Source: Neodiprion pinetum
Lineage: Eukaryota; Arthropoda; Insecta; Hymenoptera; Diprionidae
Length of the DNA: 64,000 bases
Direction of reading: 5' to 3'
Assembly: GCF_021155775.2 (NCBI RefSeq)
Contig: NC_060234.1
Coordinates: 38,189,026 to 38,253,025, forward strand
The notes below the pieces were generated by a model, which was given only the letters and a program-made list of their open reading frames with translations, ran no database searches and had not been told where the DNA came from. Positions within the stretch are counted from its first letter, which is position 1. Each line of letters starts with the position of its first letter. Below, in pieces: positions 63,605 to 64,000 of this stretch. Both the position numbers and the translations under genes were made by a program.

Positions 63605-64000
63605 CTTCTCTCGATGTTCTTTTAAGGAGGATTCTTGTAGATAATTCTGTAAAATCAGTCAGGCGCGAAGAGGGGCGAAAGAGACTCGTTAATCTGGAGT
63701 CGAAGACTGTACATTGTGAGTAGACGGGCCAAAAGCGACTATGAATCCCCCCCAAGGGAAAAGGGTTTCTTGATTCGGAGACACGGACGATCAGCGACTC
63801 GCGACCTTCTCCTTTGGGGGGCAAACGAAGACGAAGATGTGATCCTGCAATGGTCCGTGCGAACGAAACGTTCCTCCATTCGTCAGGTTTAACGGCAAGG
63901 TTATTCATCCCTTCCTTATCCTGATCAAGTAGGTTACACGGGTACTCCAGCCCTACTTTAATACAAACGCAATCGTTATAGGCGGCCAATAATTCGCCCG

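Larger units (their letters stand above)
58326..64000 (+). other. First coding intron of the STAR-family gene, continuing beyond the window
   Basis: I looked for the next exon, which should open with a phase-1 Glu codon followed by the rest of QUA1 and the KH domain. Acceptor-like sites near 58704, 59153 and 61971 lead quickly to stops or to unrelated residues. The intron is therefore at least 5.7 kb. It contains a short perfect hairpin (58768-58801), a 16-base palindrome (59170-59185), a possible retroposon tail (59375-59480), a CA run (60937-60953), an ATC-type trinucleotide tract (61400-61447), and a 663-base fold-back element (62752-63414). Confidence 0.6.

Noticed and set aside
1..64000. 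CRISPR array, bacterial operons, rRNA or snRNA genes
   Set aside because: No regularly spaced repeats, no tightly packed genes and no recognisable rRNA or snRNA core sequences. The window is plainly eukaryotic non-coding DNA for the most part.

Overview
The window is eukaryotic nuclear DNA, almost certainly from an insect. Base composition is moderately AT-rich, CpG dinucleotides are common even outside genes, and short microsatellites are plentiful. The single recognisable exon looks like a gene family that insects have in several copies. A hymenopteran such as a sawfly or wasp would fit, but that placement is an impression and not shown by the sequence.

Only one protein-coding segment can be supported: the first coding exon (58121-58325, + strand) of a STAR-family KH-domain RNA-binding protein of the KHDRBS/Sam68/quaking-related type. 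It encodes a charged N-terminal tail and most of the QUA1 dimerisation segment. It ends at a good splice donor in phase 1. No following KH-domain exon was found in the remaining 5.7 kb, so the first coding intron runs off the right edge. A CpG-rich leader lies just upstream (about 57780-58120).

The other roughly 57 kb to the left looks like a long intergenic or intronic stretch. Many reading frames of 60-220 codons are open by chance. None shows a domain, codon bias or splice structure that I recognise. I found no tRNA, rRNA, snRNA, known microRNA or CRISPR array.

The main unexplained structure is a set of five imperfect fold-back elements (long inverted repeats): 36709-37241 (ends in TTAA on both sides), 46553-46812, 49251-49842, 51191-51590 and 62752-63414. 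They do not look like copies of one another. They resemble non-autonomous, MITE-like or foldback repeats and would form long hairpins if transcribed. The last one lies inside the STAR-gene intron. Three of the five fall within 46.5-51.6 kb, next to a stretch (47.0-47.9 kb) that may be a decayed coding relic.

Other landmarks are candidate regulatory blocks with palindromic homeodomain-type sites (16.3, 39.5 and 41.3 kb) and a CpG-rich block ending in a strong splice-donor sequence (21.1-21.4 kb). There are also several long C/G runs with quadruplex potential and a possible retroposon tail at 59.37-59.48 kb. The fold-backs, simple repeats, palindromes and the exon are read directly from sequence. 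Functions assigned to the non-coding pieces are inference.
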